From NCBI GenBank assembly GCA_025455595.1, contig JALOMD010000033.1:1-11731 (forward strand): 11,731 bases of DNA, in the 5' to 3' direction. Below are positions 6,334 through 11,731 of this stretch, one piece after another. Numbering within the stretch: position 1 is the first letter of the stretch; every line of letters starts with the position of its first letter. A program made the position numbers and the translations under genes. Source of the DNA: Cytophagales bacterium. GTDB lineage: Bacteria; Bacteroidota; Bacteroidia; Cytophagales; 172606-1. The notes beneath the pieces are model-generated. The model was not told the DNA's origin and made no database searches. It worked only from the letters and a program-made list of their open reading frames with translations.

Positions 6334-7407
6334 ATGTCTTTCCAGAAGATAACCGAACACTTGGGCACTGAAGCAGAGCATCTGCTGAACCACACGTGCC
6401 GCACCATTCCGAAAGAAGACCTGCACCTGCCCGCTCCTGACTTCGTGGATCGGATTTTTGCACAGTCGAACCGCAGCCCGCAGGTGTTGCGCAGCTTGGC
6501 GCAACTGTTCGGCACCGGGCGGCTGGCCGGAACCGGCTACCTGTCCATCCTGCCCATAGACCAAGGCATCGAACACAGTGCCGGTGCCTCGTTTGCCAAG
6601 AACCCGGTGTATTTCGACCCAGAAAACATCGTGAAACTGGCCGTGGAAGGCGGCTGCAACGGCGTAGCCACTACGTTCGGCGTGCTGGGCATGATGTCGC
6701 GCAAGTATGCCCACAGGATTCCGTTCATCGTCAAAATCAACCACAACGAACTGCTCACCTACCCGAACAAGGCCGAGCAAATCCTGTTCGGCACCGTGCG
6801 CGACGCGTGGAATCTGGGGGCCGTGGCCGTGGGAGCCACCATTTATTTCGGCTCCGATGATGCCACCCGCGAGATTGTGGAAGTAGCCAAGGCGTTTGAA
6901 GAGGCGCATTCGCTGGGCATGGCTACGATTCTGTGGTGCTACACCCGCAACTCGGCGTTCAAAAAAGACGGCGTGGACTACCACGTGTCGGCCGACCTGA
7001 CGGGCCAAGCCAACCACTTGGGCGTGACCATTCAAGCCGACATCATCAAGCAAAAACTGCCCGAAAACAACGGCGGCTACAAAGCCCTGAACACAGGCGG
7101 CAGCAGCTACGGCAAACTTGACGAACGGATTTACACGCAACTCACCAGCGACCACCCGATTGACTTGTGCCGCTACCAAGTGGCAAACTGCTACATGGGC
7201 CGCGCCGGGCTGATAAACTCCGGCGGTGCCTCGTCCGGGGCTTCCGACTTGGCCGAGGCCGTGACCACGGCGGTGGTGAACAAGCGGGCGGGCGGCATGG
7301 GTTTGATTTCGGGCCGCAAAGCCTTCCAACGCCCAATGGCCGAAGGCATCGCCTTGCTCAACGCCGTGCAAGACGTGTATTTGACGAAGGAAATTACGAT
7401 TGCGTAG
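6334..7407 (+). CDS. fbaB: Class I fructose-bisphosphate aldolase, DhnA/FbaB type
   Basis: Cytoplasmic enzyme that reversibly splits fructose 1,6-bisphosphate into dihydroxyacetone phosphate and glyceraldehyde 3-phosphate through a lysine Schiff base, without metal. The 357-residue product closely follows E. coli FbaB (350 residues) as I recall it. Shared blocks include GRLAGTGYLSILPIDQG (63-78), EHSAGASF (80-87), YAHRIPFIVK (125-134), GAVAVGATIYFGS (162-174), NSAFKKDGVDYHVSADLTGQ (206-225) and NKRAGGMGL (316-324). The Schiff-base lysine is in ADIIKQKLPENNGG (235-248), Lys239 or Lys241. The start at 6334 aligns with the E. coli N-terminus. accD follows on the same strand after 291 bp of repeats, so co-transcription is doubtful. 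FbaB enzymes often serve gluconeogenesis; whether it is the only aldolase here cannot be told. Confidence 0.96.
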   Translation: MSFQKITEHLGTEAEHLLNHTCRTIPKEDLHLPAPDFVDRIFAQSNRSPQVLRSLAQLFGTGRLAGTGYLSILPIDQGIEHSAGASFAKNPVYFDPENIVKLAVEGGCNGVATTFGVLGMMSRKYAHRIPFIVKINHNELLTYPNKAEQILFGTVRDAWNLGAVAVGATIYFGSDDATREIVEVAKAFEEAHSLGMATILWCYTRNSAFKKDGVDYHVSADLTGQANHLGVTIQADIIKQKLPENNGGYKALNTGGSSYGKLDERIYTQLTSDHPIDLCRYQVANCYMGRAGLINSGGASSGASDLAEAVTTAVVNKRAGGMGLISGRKAFQRPMAEGIALLNAVQDVYLTKEITIA

Positions 7408-7410
7408 TTT

Positions 7411-7445
7411 CGTTTAACGTTTTCAGTTTACGGTTTTCAGTTTGC
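7411..7445. repeat. Heptanucleotide array H6
   Basis: Five 7-nt units of the form NGTTTNN begin three bases after the fbaB stop. The next heptad in phase (7446-7452) is CGTTTTG, which already belongs to palindrome A8, so array and palindrome merge without a gap. Confidence 0.8.
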
Positions 7446-7473
7446 CGTTTTGGGCAAATTTCGCTCAAAACGG
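7445..7473 (+). repeat. Element A copy A8
   Basis: A 29-bp copy with arms CCGTTTTGGGC and GCTCAAAACGG around a 7-nt centre. The one arm difference keeps a G-T wobble pair. Confidence 0.8.
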
Positions 7474-7477
7474 TTTG

Positions 7478-7571
7478 GTCAGAACTGTGATTTTAAAATG
7501 ATTGATTTGATGGACATGAATTGTCTTTTTCATGCCAGTCACGAAAATCACATTAAAATCACAGTTCTGAC
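7478..7571. repeat. Large hairpin B-I between A8 and A9
   Basis: A perfect 19-bp inverted repeat with arms at 7478-7496 (GTCAGAACTGTGATTTTAA) and 7553-7571. The 56-nt interior pairs further in part and carries a small CATGAA / TTCATG stem at 7515-7520 and 7529-7534. It lies 4 bp from A8 and 3 bp from A9. Confidence 0.85.
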
Positions 7572-7574
7572 AAA

Positions 7575-7603
7575 GCGTTTTAGGCAAAAAATGCTTAAAA
7601 CGC
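7575..7603 (+). repeat. Element A copy A9
   Basis: Arms GCGTTTTAGGC and GCTTAAAACGC. The A that is mismatched in several other copies is paired with T here, and one G-T wobble remains, so all eleven positions can pair. Confidence 0.8.
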
Positions 7604-7623
7604 ACAAAACAGTCATGCAAGTA

Positions 7624-7653
7624 TTTGATTATCAGTCGCTTATTTACTTTTTG
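7624..7653 (+). promoter_or_regulatory. Candidate promoter for accD
   Basis: TTTG at 7624-7627, a 17-bp spacer, then TACTTTTTG at 7645-7653 (TAnnTTTG with one extra base). Transcription would start near 7660, exactly where heptamer array H7 begins. It is a weak match. Confidence 0.3.
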
Positions 7654-7660
7654 CTTGCGG

Positions 7661-7695
7661 CTAACGACTAATGACTTACAACTAACTACTAACGA
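7661..7695. repeat. Heptanucleotide array H7
   Basis: Five 7-nt units of the form CTWAYDA (the first and last are both CTAACGA) end three bases before the accD ATG. They may make up nearly the whole 5' leader. Confidence 0.8.
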
Positions 7696-7698
7696 CCC

Positions 7699-8541
7699 AT
7701 GTCTTGGTTCATTCGCAAGGAGAAGGGCATCAACACGCCCACCGAGTTGAAGAAAGAAGCACCCGACGGCATTTGGTACAAATGCCCGAATTGCAAGAAA
7801 GTGATGCACACCCGTGAGCTGAAAAGCAACGCTTTCACGTGCATGCACTGTAACTACCACGAGAAAATAGGCTCTGCCGAGTATTTTGAGATACTTTTCG
7901 ACAACAATGAGTTCGTGGAACTGGATGCCAACATCTCGTCCGGCGACCCGCTCCAATTCGTTGACACCAAGAAATACCCTGACCGGGTGGTGGCCTCACA
8001 GAAAAAAACCGGCCTGCGTGATGCCGTGCGCACCGCCCACGGACAGGTGAACGGGCAGGAAATCGTGGTCGGCTGCATGGATTTCGACTTTATCGGCGGC
8101 TCGATGGGTTCGGTGGTGGGGGAGAAGATAGCCCGTGCCATTGACTACGCCTTGCATCACAAGCTGCCGTTCCTGATGATTTCGCGGTCGGGTGGTGCCC
8201 GCATGATGGAGGCCGGCTATTCGCTGATGCAAATGGCGAAAACCTCGGCCAAACTGGCCCTGCTGCACGAGGCAGGCGTACCGTACATTTCGCTGCTCAC
8301 CGACCCGACCACGGGCGGCGTGACGGCCTCGTTCGCCATGCTGGGCGACTTCAACATTGCCGAGCCGGGAGCCATGATCGGCTTCGCCGGGCCGCGCGTC
8401 ATCCGCGAAACCATTGGCAAAGACCTGCCCAAGGGCTTCCAAAGTGCCGAGTTCGTGCTTGACCACGGTTTCTTGGATTTCATCGTTGACCGCAAGGAAC
8501 TCAAGAACCGCGTTTCGCTGCTGCTGGAAATGCTCAAATAG
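7699..8541 (+). CDS. accD: Acetyl-CoA carboxylase carboxyltransferase subunit beta
   Basis: AccD pairs with AccA to move the carboxyl group from biotin carrier protein to acetyl-CoA, giving malonyl-CoA for fatty-acid synthesis in the cytoplasm. The 280-residue product has the normal family length. The N-terminal zinc ribbon is complete, with Cys29, Cys32 (CPNC), Cys48 and Cys51 (CMHC). The crotonase-fold carboxyltransferase domain follows, with SRSGGARMMEAGYSLMQMAKTSAKL (162-186), TDPTTGGVTASFAMLGD (201-217) and AEPGAMIGFAGPRVI (221-235). The start MSWFIRKEKGI is typical and follows a heptamer array by three bases. accA is not in the window, which is common because the subunits are usually unlinked. 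Identification is firm. Confidence 0.97.
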   Translation: MSWFIRKEKGINTPTELKKEAPDGIWYKCPNCKKVMHTRELKSNAFTCMHCNYHEKIGSAEYFEILFDNNEFVELDANISSGDPLQFVDTKKYPDRVVASQKKTGLRDAVRTAHGQVNGQEIVVGCMDFDFIGGSMGSVVGEKIARAIDYALHHKLPFLMISRSGGARMMEAGYSLMQMAKTSAKLALLHEAGVPYISLLTDPTTGGVTASFAMLGDFNIAEPGAMIGFAGPRVIRETIGKDLPKGFQSAEFVLDHGFLDFIVDRKELKNRVSLLLEMLK

Positions 8542-8818
8542 ACTTTAACCTACGGGCTTGTGAGTATGTGTTTTTTTTGCTGAATTGGTGCGGAATTACA
8601 ATAAATCGTGTACTTTTGACACGTTATTCCGTTCATTTTTCGTTTGCTTTTGGCCTTGTTGCGCATTGAGTTGATTCAGAAGTCGCTTGGCCCGCTTTTT
8701 TGCCATAAAATTGCACGAGATTCTTAATTTCCTTTGCCTTCCGCAACCATTGACAAACTAACCTGTAGCGTTTGGTTTTTGACTTGGAATCGGTGACAGA
8801 CTTCTATTTTTCTTTTGA
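8542..8818. other. accD / response regulator gap, 277 bp without element A
   Basis: This is the only main gap in the window with no element A, B hairpin or heptamer array. It holds a T8 run at 8571-8578 with no stable stem before it, a good TAnnTTTG promoter candidate (8611-8618) and an AT-rich leader of about 195 nt with no convincing ORF. Confidence 0.6.
8585..8618 (+). promoter_or_regulatory. Candidate promoter for the response regulator
   Basis: TTG at 8585-8587 and TACTTTTG at 8611-8618 (an exact TAnnTTTG), 23 bp apart. Initiation near 8625 would give an unusually long leader of about 195 nt before the start codon. Confidence 0.45.
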
Positions 8819-9244
8819 ATGGGTTATCAATCAATTCCTGACCATCAGCCAGCGATGGCCTCAAAGTTGACGCGTTTCTACTTGGTTGATGACGATGAAT
8901 TGTTTCATCTGATTCACAACCGATTCATTCGGCAATACCTGCCCGATGCCGAAATCGTCAGTTTCGTGGACCCCCGCGAAGCACTGCAAGTAATCGGCGA
9001 AAAGGCCGAAGACCCGCAACCCACTGTGTTGCTGCTTGACGTGAACATGCCTTACCTGTCGGGATGGGAGTGGCTGGCCGCCTTTTCGCCGAAGGCCGGG
9101 CCGGCCTGCACAGTGCGCATCTACATTCTTTCCTCTTCCGACTCCCCCCAAGACCGAGACCGCCTGCGCGACTATCCGTTTGCACGCGGCTACTTGGTGA
9201 AGCCCCTCAGCAAAGATGCCCTTGAACGTATTTCTACGCTTTAA
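8819..9244 (+). CDS. Single-domain (CheY-like) response regulator
   Basis: A receiver domain with no output domain. It would take a phosphoryl group from a histidine kinase and signal through protein contacts or act in a phosphorelay. Numbering from the internal Met at 8855, the acidic pocket is Asp12/Asp13 (LVDDDE), the phospho-acceptor is Asp62 (LLLDVNMP), the switch Ser is in ILSSS (91-95), and Lys116 lies in YLVKPLS, so all active residues are present. Two starts fit. The ATG at 8819 gives 141 residues and follows an AT-rich stretch, as is usual in Bacteroidota. The ATG at 8855 gives 129 residues and a more typical five to six residues before the first strand. No kinase gene is adjacent, so the partner is unknown. 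The LFHLIHNRF block after the acidic pocket is common in Bacteroidota stand-alone receivers. Confidence 0.92.
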   Translation: MGYQSIPDHQPAMASKLTRFYLVDDDELFHLIHNRFIRQYLPDAEIVSFVDPREALQVIGEKAEDPQPTVLLLDVNMPYLSGWEWLAAFSPKAGPACTVRIYILSSSDSPQDRDRLRDYPFARGYLVKPLSKDALERISTL

Positions 9245-9252
9245 AAACCAGA

Positions 9253-9287
9253 AGTCGTAAGTGGTAGGTCTTAAGTGGTAAGTCGCC
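9253..9287. repeat. Heptanucleotide array H8
   Basis: Five 7-nt units of the form RGTSNYM (AGTGGTA occurs twice) begin eight bases after the response-regulator stop. Palindrome A10 follows 40 bp later. Confidence 0.75.
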
Positions 9288-9325
9288 GGTGGCATCAAGC
9301 CATTCCACACCTGGCTTGGCTGTAG

Positions 9326-9358
9326 AAGCGTTTTGGCCGTTTTTTGCCTAAAACGCTT
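9326..9358 (-). repeat. Element A copy A10, possible terminator
   Basis: Arms AAGCGTTTTGG and CCTAAAACGCTT pair over 11 bp with one G-T wobble on the plus strand, and T-rich sequence follows (TTTT at 9357-9360). As RNA it resembles a terminator for the response-regulator transcript. The A consensus direction is on the minus strand. Confidence 0.65.
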
Positions 9359-9407
9359 TTGCCTTTCCCACTCCTGCTCCTTATGCCATCGGTTTTTATA
9401 AATTCGC

Positions 9408-10034
9408 TTGTATTTTTTGTGGTTTTTTTACAATTTTATCGCGACACTCAAAAATGACCTGTTTTACACTGATCTTTTGAGAACCCTTACCGCCATATCG
9501 TTGCTGGTTTTGTTGCTCTACCACACGGGTCGCGTGTGGGTAGTGACGGCCCTTTTTGAGCAACGGTTTACCCACGCCACGCCCGCCACGGCGGGCGACG
9601 AATGGATGGTGGTAAAGCTGCCCCTGTCGTTGCCCTACACTACCACTTGGGAAAACACCGACAGCAAGGCGGGCCTGCTGCGCCACAACGACCAGTTCTA
9701 TAACATCACCCGGCAGCACTACGCCAACGACACGCTGTACACGGTGATGAAAACCAACCAAAACGCCCGCGAACGATTCTTTGCCTTGGCCGACGAAATC
9801 AAGCAGCAAATGGATCGCCGCGATGCCGCCTCACCGGCCGCCGACCAAAATCCGCTGGCCAACTTGCTCAAGCTACTCGGCCAGTCGGCCAGTGTCTATT
9901 TGGGCTACGCCGAATGGCCGGGCCTTGCCCAACGGCTTTTTTGCCAACTTCCTTCGACCGGCGAGCCTTTCCCAATCCTTTCCCAGAGCCAAACCTACGG
10001 CTCAGTTATCGTCCCGCCGCCCGAAAAGGCGTAG
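9408..10034 (+). CDS. Membrane-anchored protein of unknown function, about 208 residues
   Basis: I do not recognise a named family. The frame carries one hydrophobic helix (LLRTLTAISLLVLLLYH, about 23-39), then an extracytoplasmic region of about 165 residues. Its middle (HNDQFYNITRQHYANDTLYTVMKTNQ, 92-117) loosely recalls the short beta-rich stretch of small Bacteroidota envelope proteins encoded beside outer-membrane receptor genes; this is memory-based and weak. The tail 130-208 is polar and low-complexity, ending in Pro-rich IVPPPEKA. No in-frame ATG precedes the helix: the frame opens at TTG 9408, with further TTGs at 9417 and 9477, and the first ATG is near residue 66, inside the soluble part. 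The true start is therefore unsettled. The stop is followed by repeats and the outer-membrane barrel gene. Confidence 0.6.
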   Translation: MYFLWFFYNFIATLKNDLFYTDLLRTLTAISLLVLLLYHTGRVWVVTALFEQRFTHATPATAGDEWMVVKLPLSLPYTTTWENTDSKAGLLRHNDQFYNITRQHYANDTLYTVMKTNQNARERFFALADEIKQQMDRRDAASPAADQNPLANLLKLLGQSASVYLGYAEWPGLAQRLFCQLPSTGEPFPILSQSQTYGSVIVPPPEKA

Positions 10035-10137
10035 GTGCTTGGTGGCAAGTCGTGCATAACCAAGAGCTGGTCTGATCTTTGGCTGCAGTCGCCCCAACCC
10101 AACGGGACGATTCGCTTCCAACGTGCTTCGCGCAACA

Positions 10138-10166
10138 CCGTTTTAGGCGAAAATCGCCCAAAACGG
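10138..10166 (+). repeat. Element A copy A11
   Basis: A 29-bp copy with arms CCGTTTTAGGC and GCCCAAAACGG around GAAAATC. One A/C mismatch. Confidence 0.8.
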
Positions 10167-10191
10167 ATTGTTCGGACAGCCGTGCCGCCTC

Positions 10192-10220
10192 GTGTTTTAG
10201 GTGATTTTTGCCCAAAACGC
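10192..10220 (-). repeat. Element A copy A12
   Basis: The consensus direction is on the minus strand: GCGTTTTGGGC, a centre AAAAATC, then a diverged arm. It lies 25 bp from A11 in opposite orientation, a REP-pair-like arrangement without a B hairpin. Confidence 0.75.
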
Positions 10221-10283
10221 CCTGTGCCTTTTCCGCATTCCGAATTGGAATGTGCCTTTTCCACATATTCAAGACTTTCGTTT

Positions 10284-11240
10284 ATGAAAATATCCTTACC
10301 AACGGGCAAGGCCGTTTGGCTTGTCCTTTCGTTCCTGCTGGTCGGGCGGCTTGCGGCCCAAACCCCGACCGACGGCCTAATGATGTCGCGCGGCAACTTC
10401 TGTGCGGCTTTGGTGTACAACCACTCGCAATGGAACCAATATTGGGAAGGCACCAACTTCCGTGCAAATCCAAACTTGGGCACCGTAAGCATGCAGTCTG
10501 GCATGGCGATGGGAGCCTTGGGCATCACCGACAACCTGAACCTGATTGTGGCCCTGCCGTACGTGCAAACCCGCGCCAGTGCCAGCTACCTGCAAGGCCA
10601 GCGCGGTTTCCAAGACGCTTCGGTCTGGCTCAAGTACCGTTTCGCCAAGACCCAAGTAGTCGGCGGCACACTGAGTGCCTTCGTGACGGGCGGCGTTTCG
10701 ACCCCGACGACGAATTACCTTGCCGATTACCTGCCCCTTAGCATCGGGTTGCGTAGCCAAACGGCGTCGAGTCGGTTGGTGCTCGATTACCTGTCGAAGC
10801 CCGGCTTTTACGTGACGGCCCAGGCCGGCTACACCCGGCGCGGCAACATCCGCATTGACCGCGACTCGTATTTGTACGAAAACCGCCTCTACTACACCAA
10901 CGAGGTGCGCGTGCCCGACATGGCCGACGGCACCGTTCGCATCGGTTTTCGCAACAAACGCTTCCAGACCGACGTGTACTTGGAACGCTTCGCCGCGCTG
11001 AGTGGCGACGACATCCGCTACAACGACATGCCTTTCCCCACCAATGCCATGAAAGCAACCACCGTAGGCTGGTACGGACGGCTGAACATCAAGCAGTTGT
11101 CAATCATAGGCGGCGCAAGCCACGTGCTCAGTGGCCGCAACGTGGGCCAAAGCACGGGCTTCTCGGCGGGCGTGTTGTATGCCTTCCGGGTGTTCGGCCA
11201 CGGCGAAAAATGCGCCAAGCCGGAAGAACCCCAAGATTGA
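10284..11240 (+). CDS. Outer-membrane beta-barrel protein, transporter-like
   Basis: A 318-residue exported protein. Residues 1-25 form a signal peptide (basic start, hydrophobic VWLVLSFLLVG, AAQ near the cut at about 25/26). The mature part alternates short amphipathic strands rich in aromatic residues and Gly (ALGITDNLNLIVALPYV, DASVWLKYRFA, FYVTAQAGYTRRG, TVRIGFRNKRFQTDVYLERFAAL), as in the MetA_deg/transporter-like barrels of Bacteroidota. A final strand (GFSAGVLYAFRVF) precedes a polar tail. No ligand can be inferred. The open frame begins at 10035, but that extension translates palindromes A11 and A12, so the ATG at 10284, which begins a clean signal peptide, is the start. A lipoprotein gene follows 85 bp later and the pair may work together in the envelope. 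Confidence 0.82.
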   Translation: MKISLPTGKAVWLVLSFLLVGRLAAQTPTDGLMMSRGNFCAALVYNHSQWNQYWEGTNFRANPNLGTVSMQSGMAMGALGITDNLNLIVALPYVQTRASASYLQGQRGFQDASVWLKYRFAKTQVVGGTLSAFVTGGVSTPTTNYLADYLPLSIGLRSQTASSRLVLDYLSKPGFYVTAQAGYTRRGNIRIDRDSYLYENRLYYTNEVRVPDMADGTVRIGFRNKRFQTDVYLERFAALSGDDIRYNDMPFPTNAMKATTVGWYGRLNIKQLSIIGGASHVLSGRNVGQSTGFSAGVLYAFRVFGHGEKCAKPEEPQD

Positions 11241-11241
11241 A

Positions 11242-11294
11242 GTACGATTTACGAATTCAATTTTGAATGAACGAATGATAGAATGAACGAATAG
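11242..11294. repeat. Tandem array H10, mixed 7- and 8-nt periods
   Basis: Starting one base after the barrel gene's stop, two TACGA-containing heptads are followed by an 8-nt-period stretch (GAATGAAC, GAATGATA, GAATGAAC, then GAATAGG at 11265-11295). It runs straight into half palindrome A13. Confidence 0.7.
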
Positions 11295-11311
11295 GCGTTT
11301 TGGGCAAAATT
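11295..11311 (+). repeat. Half copy of element A (A13)
   Basis: The left arm GCGTTTTGGGC and the A-rich centre are present, but the right arm is missing. It lies 14 bp before the next start codon. Confidence 0.6.
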
Positions 11312-11325
11312 AGACTTGACTACCC

Positions 11326-11731
11326 ATGACTAAATACTTGAAACCGAACACACTGATTCTGAAAACAGCGGCGGTTGTGCTACTCTGGCTGAGCGGCTGC
11401 GACAAGTCGCTGGATGTGACGGACATACAGCCGCAGCCCTACGCCTCGGTGGATGCCAACGGCGGGCAGTGGAAAACCATCCTGCTGGTAAGCGGCGGCG
11501 AACTGTCGGTGCCTGCGCCGAAAGAAGTGACCTCGGCCGAATACCGCGCCGAACTCACGGCCTTGAAGCAAACGCGTGAGGCCGCCACCGCCGAACAACA
11601 GCAAGCCGTTCGGTACTGGGGTGCCGGGGCTGTGTTGCGCTGGAACGAAATCGCCCGCGAACTGGCCGCGCAGTACAACGTGCCGCCCAACAACAACCCC
11701 GACGGCACCTATCCCGTGCCCGATCCCACCA
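11326..11731 (+). CDS. Lipoprotein, probable PAP2/vanadium-haloperoxidase relative (3' end outside window)
   Basis: The frame is open from ATG 11326 to the window edge, giving 135 complete codons of a longer protein. Residues 1-25 are an SPII signal: basic start, hydrophobic core ILKTAAVVLLW, lipobox LSGC with acylated Cys25. The mature part includes PQPYASVDANGGQWKTILL (36-54), an Ala/Glu/Gln-rich helical stretch (EYRAELTALKQTREAATAEQQQ, about 71-92), then YWGAGAVLRWNEIARELAAQYNVPPN (96-121). From memory, this last block resembles the N-terminal region of Bacteroidota PAP2-superfamily proteins related to vanadium-dependent haloperoxidases. The catalytic phosphatase motifs would lie downstream and are not visible, so the assignment is tentative. 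Lipoprotein status is well supported. It follows the outer-membrane barrel gene by 85 bp on the same strand. Confidence 0.6.
   Translation, partial: MTKYLKPNTLILKTAAVVLLWLSGCDKSLDVTDIQPQPYASVDANGGQWKTILLVSGGELSVPAPKEVTSAEYRAELTALKQTREAATAEQQQAVRYWGAGAVLRWNEIARELAAQYNVPPNNNPDGTYPVPDPT

Noticed and set aside
6304..7371. 355-codon open frame on the minus strand
   Set aside because: It is antisense to fbaB, which is certain by homology, and its composition is typical of a complementary-strand shadow.
1121..7695. CRISPR array
   Set aside because: The repeats are palindromes separated by variable, mostly large distances and short heptads; there is no regular repeat-spacer ladder and no cas gene.
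7411..7701. Riboswitch or T-box in the fbaB / accD gap
   Set aside because: The folds are explained by the dispersed A and B repeats, which occur before and after unrelated genes, so they are not gene-specific aptamers.
8560..8580. Rho-independent terminator after accD
   Set aside because: There is a T8 run, but I could not find a stable stem just before it on the plus strand.
10035..10283. N-terminal extension of the outer-membrane barrel frame
   Set aside because: It reads through palindromes A11 and A12 and would bury the signal peptide; the ATG at 10284 gives a proper one.

Overview
The window looks like chromosomal DNA of a Bacteroidota bacterium, most likely a Cytophagales-type lineage. 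Three things suggest this: candidate promoters with the Bacteroidota -33 TTG / -7 TAnnTTTG pattern, no Shine-Dalgarno-like purine runs before starts, and the protein types (single-domain response regulator, outer-membrane barrel, SPII lipoprotein, HAE3-like exporter). Base composition is GC-rich by eye in genes and AT-richer between them. This taxonomic call is inference; no rRNA or tRNA gene is present.

Layout: carA (+, 22-1119) converges on a dipeptide epimerase (-, 1371-2447). Upstream of the epimerase on the same strand lie a strong terminator (2605-2629), a possible 22-residue membrane peptide (2662-2730) and an 814-residue RND/MMPL exporter (2849-5293). A 478-bp divergent gap follows. 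Then come an 85-residue one-helix protein with its own terminator (5772-6029), class I fructose-bisphosphate aldolase fbaB (6334-7407), accD (7699-8541) and a single-domain response regulator (8819-9244). The last part is cell-envelope related: a 208-residue membrane-anchored unknown (9408-10034), an outer-membrane barrel (10284-11240) and the start of a lipoprotein resembling PAP2/vanadium-haloperoxidase relatives (11326 to the edge).

The genes are mostly unlinked housekeeping functions (pyrimidine/arginine synthesis, peptidoglycan-peptide recycling, glycolysis/gluconeogenesis, fatty-acid synthesis), nearly all as single transcription units separated by 160-480 bp. I see no defence system, CRISPR array, IS transposase or prophage gene.

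The unusual content is between the genes. Eight of the nine main intergenic gaps carry a fixed-length 29-bp imperfect palindrome (called element A here; eleven full copies and two half copies). In four gaps a pair of A copies or A remnants brackets a larger hairpin (element B, several types). Next to them lie degenerate tandem arrays with a strict 7-nt period (element H). The heptamer differs at each locus but the period does not. Several gaps therefore read H-A-B-A-H. This composite repeat architecture is the part of the window most worth following up.
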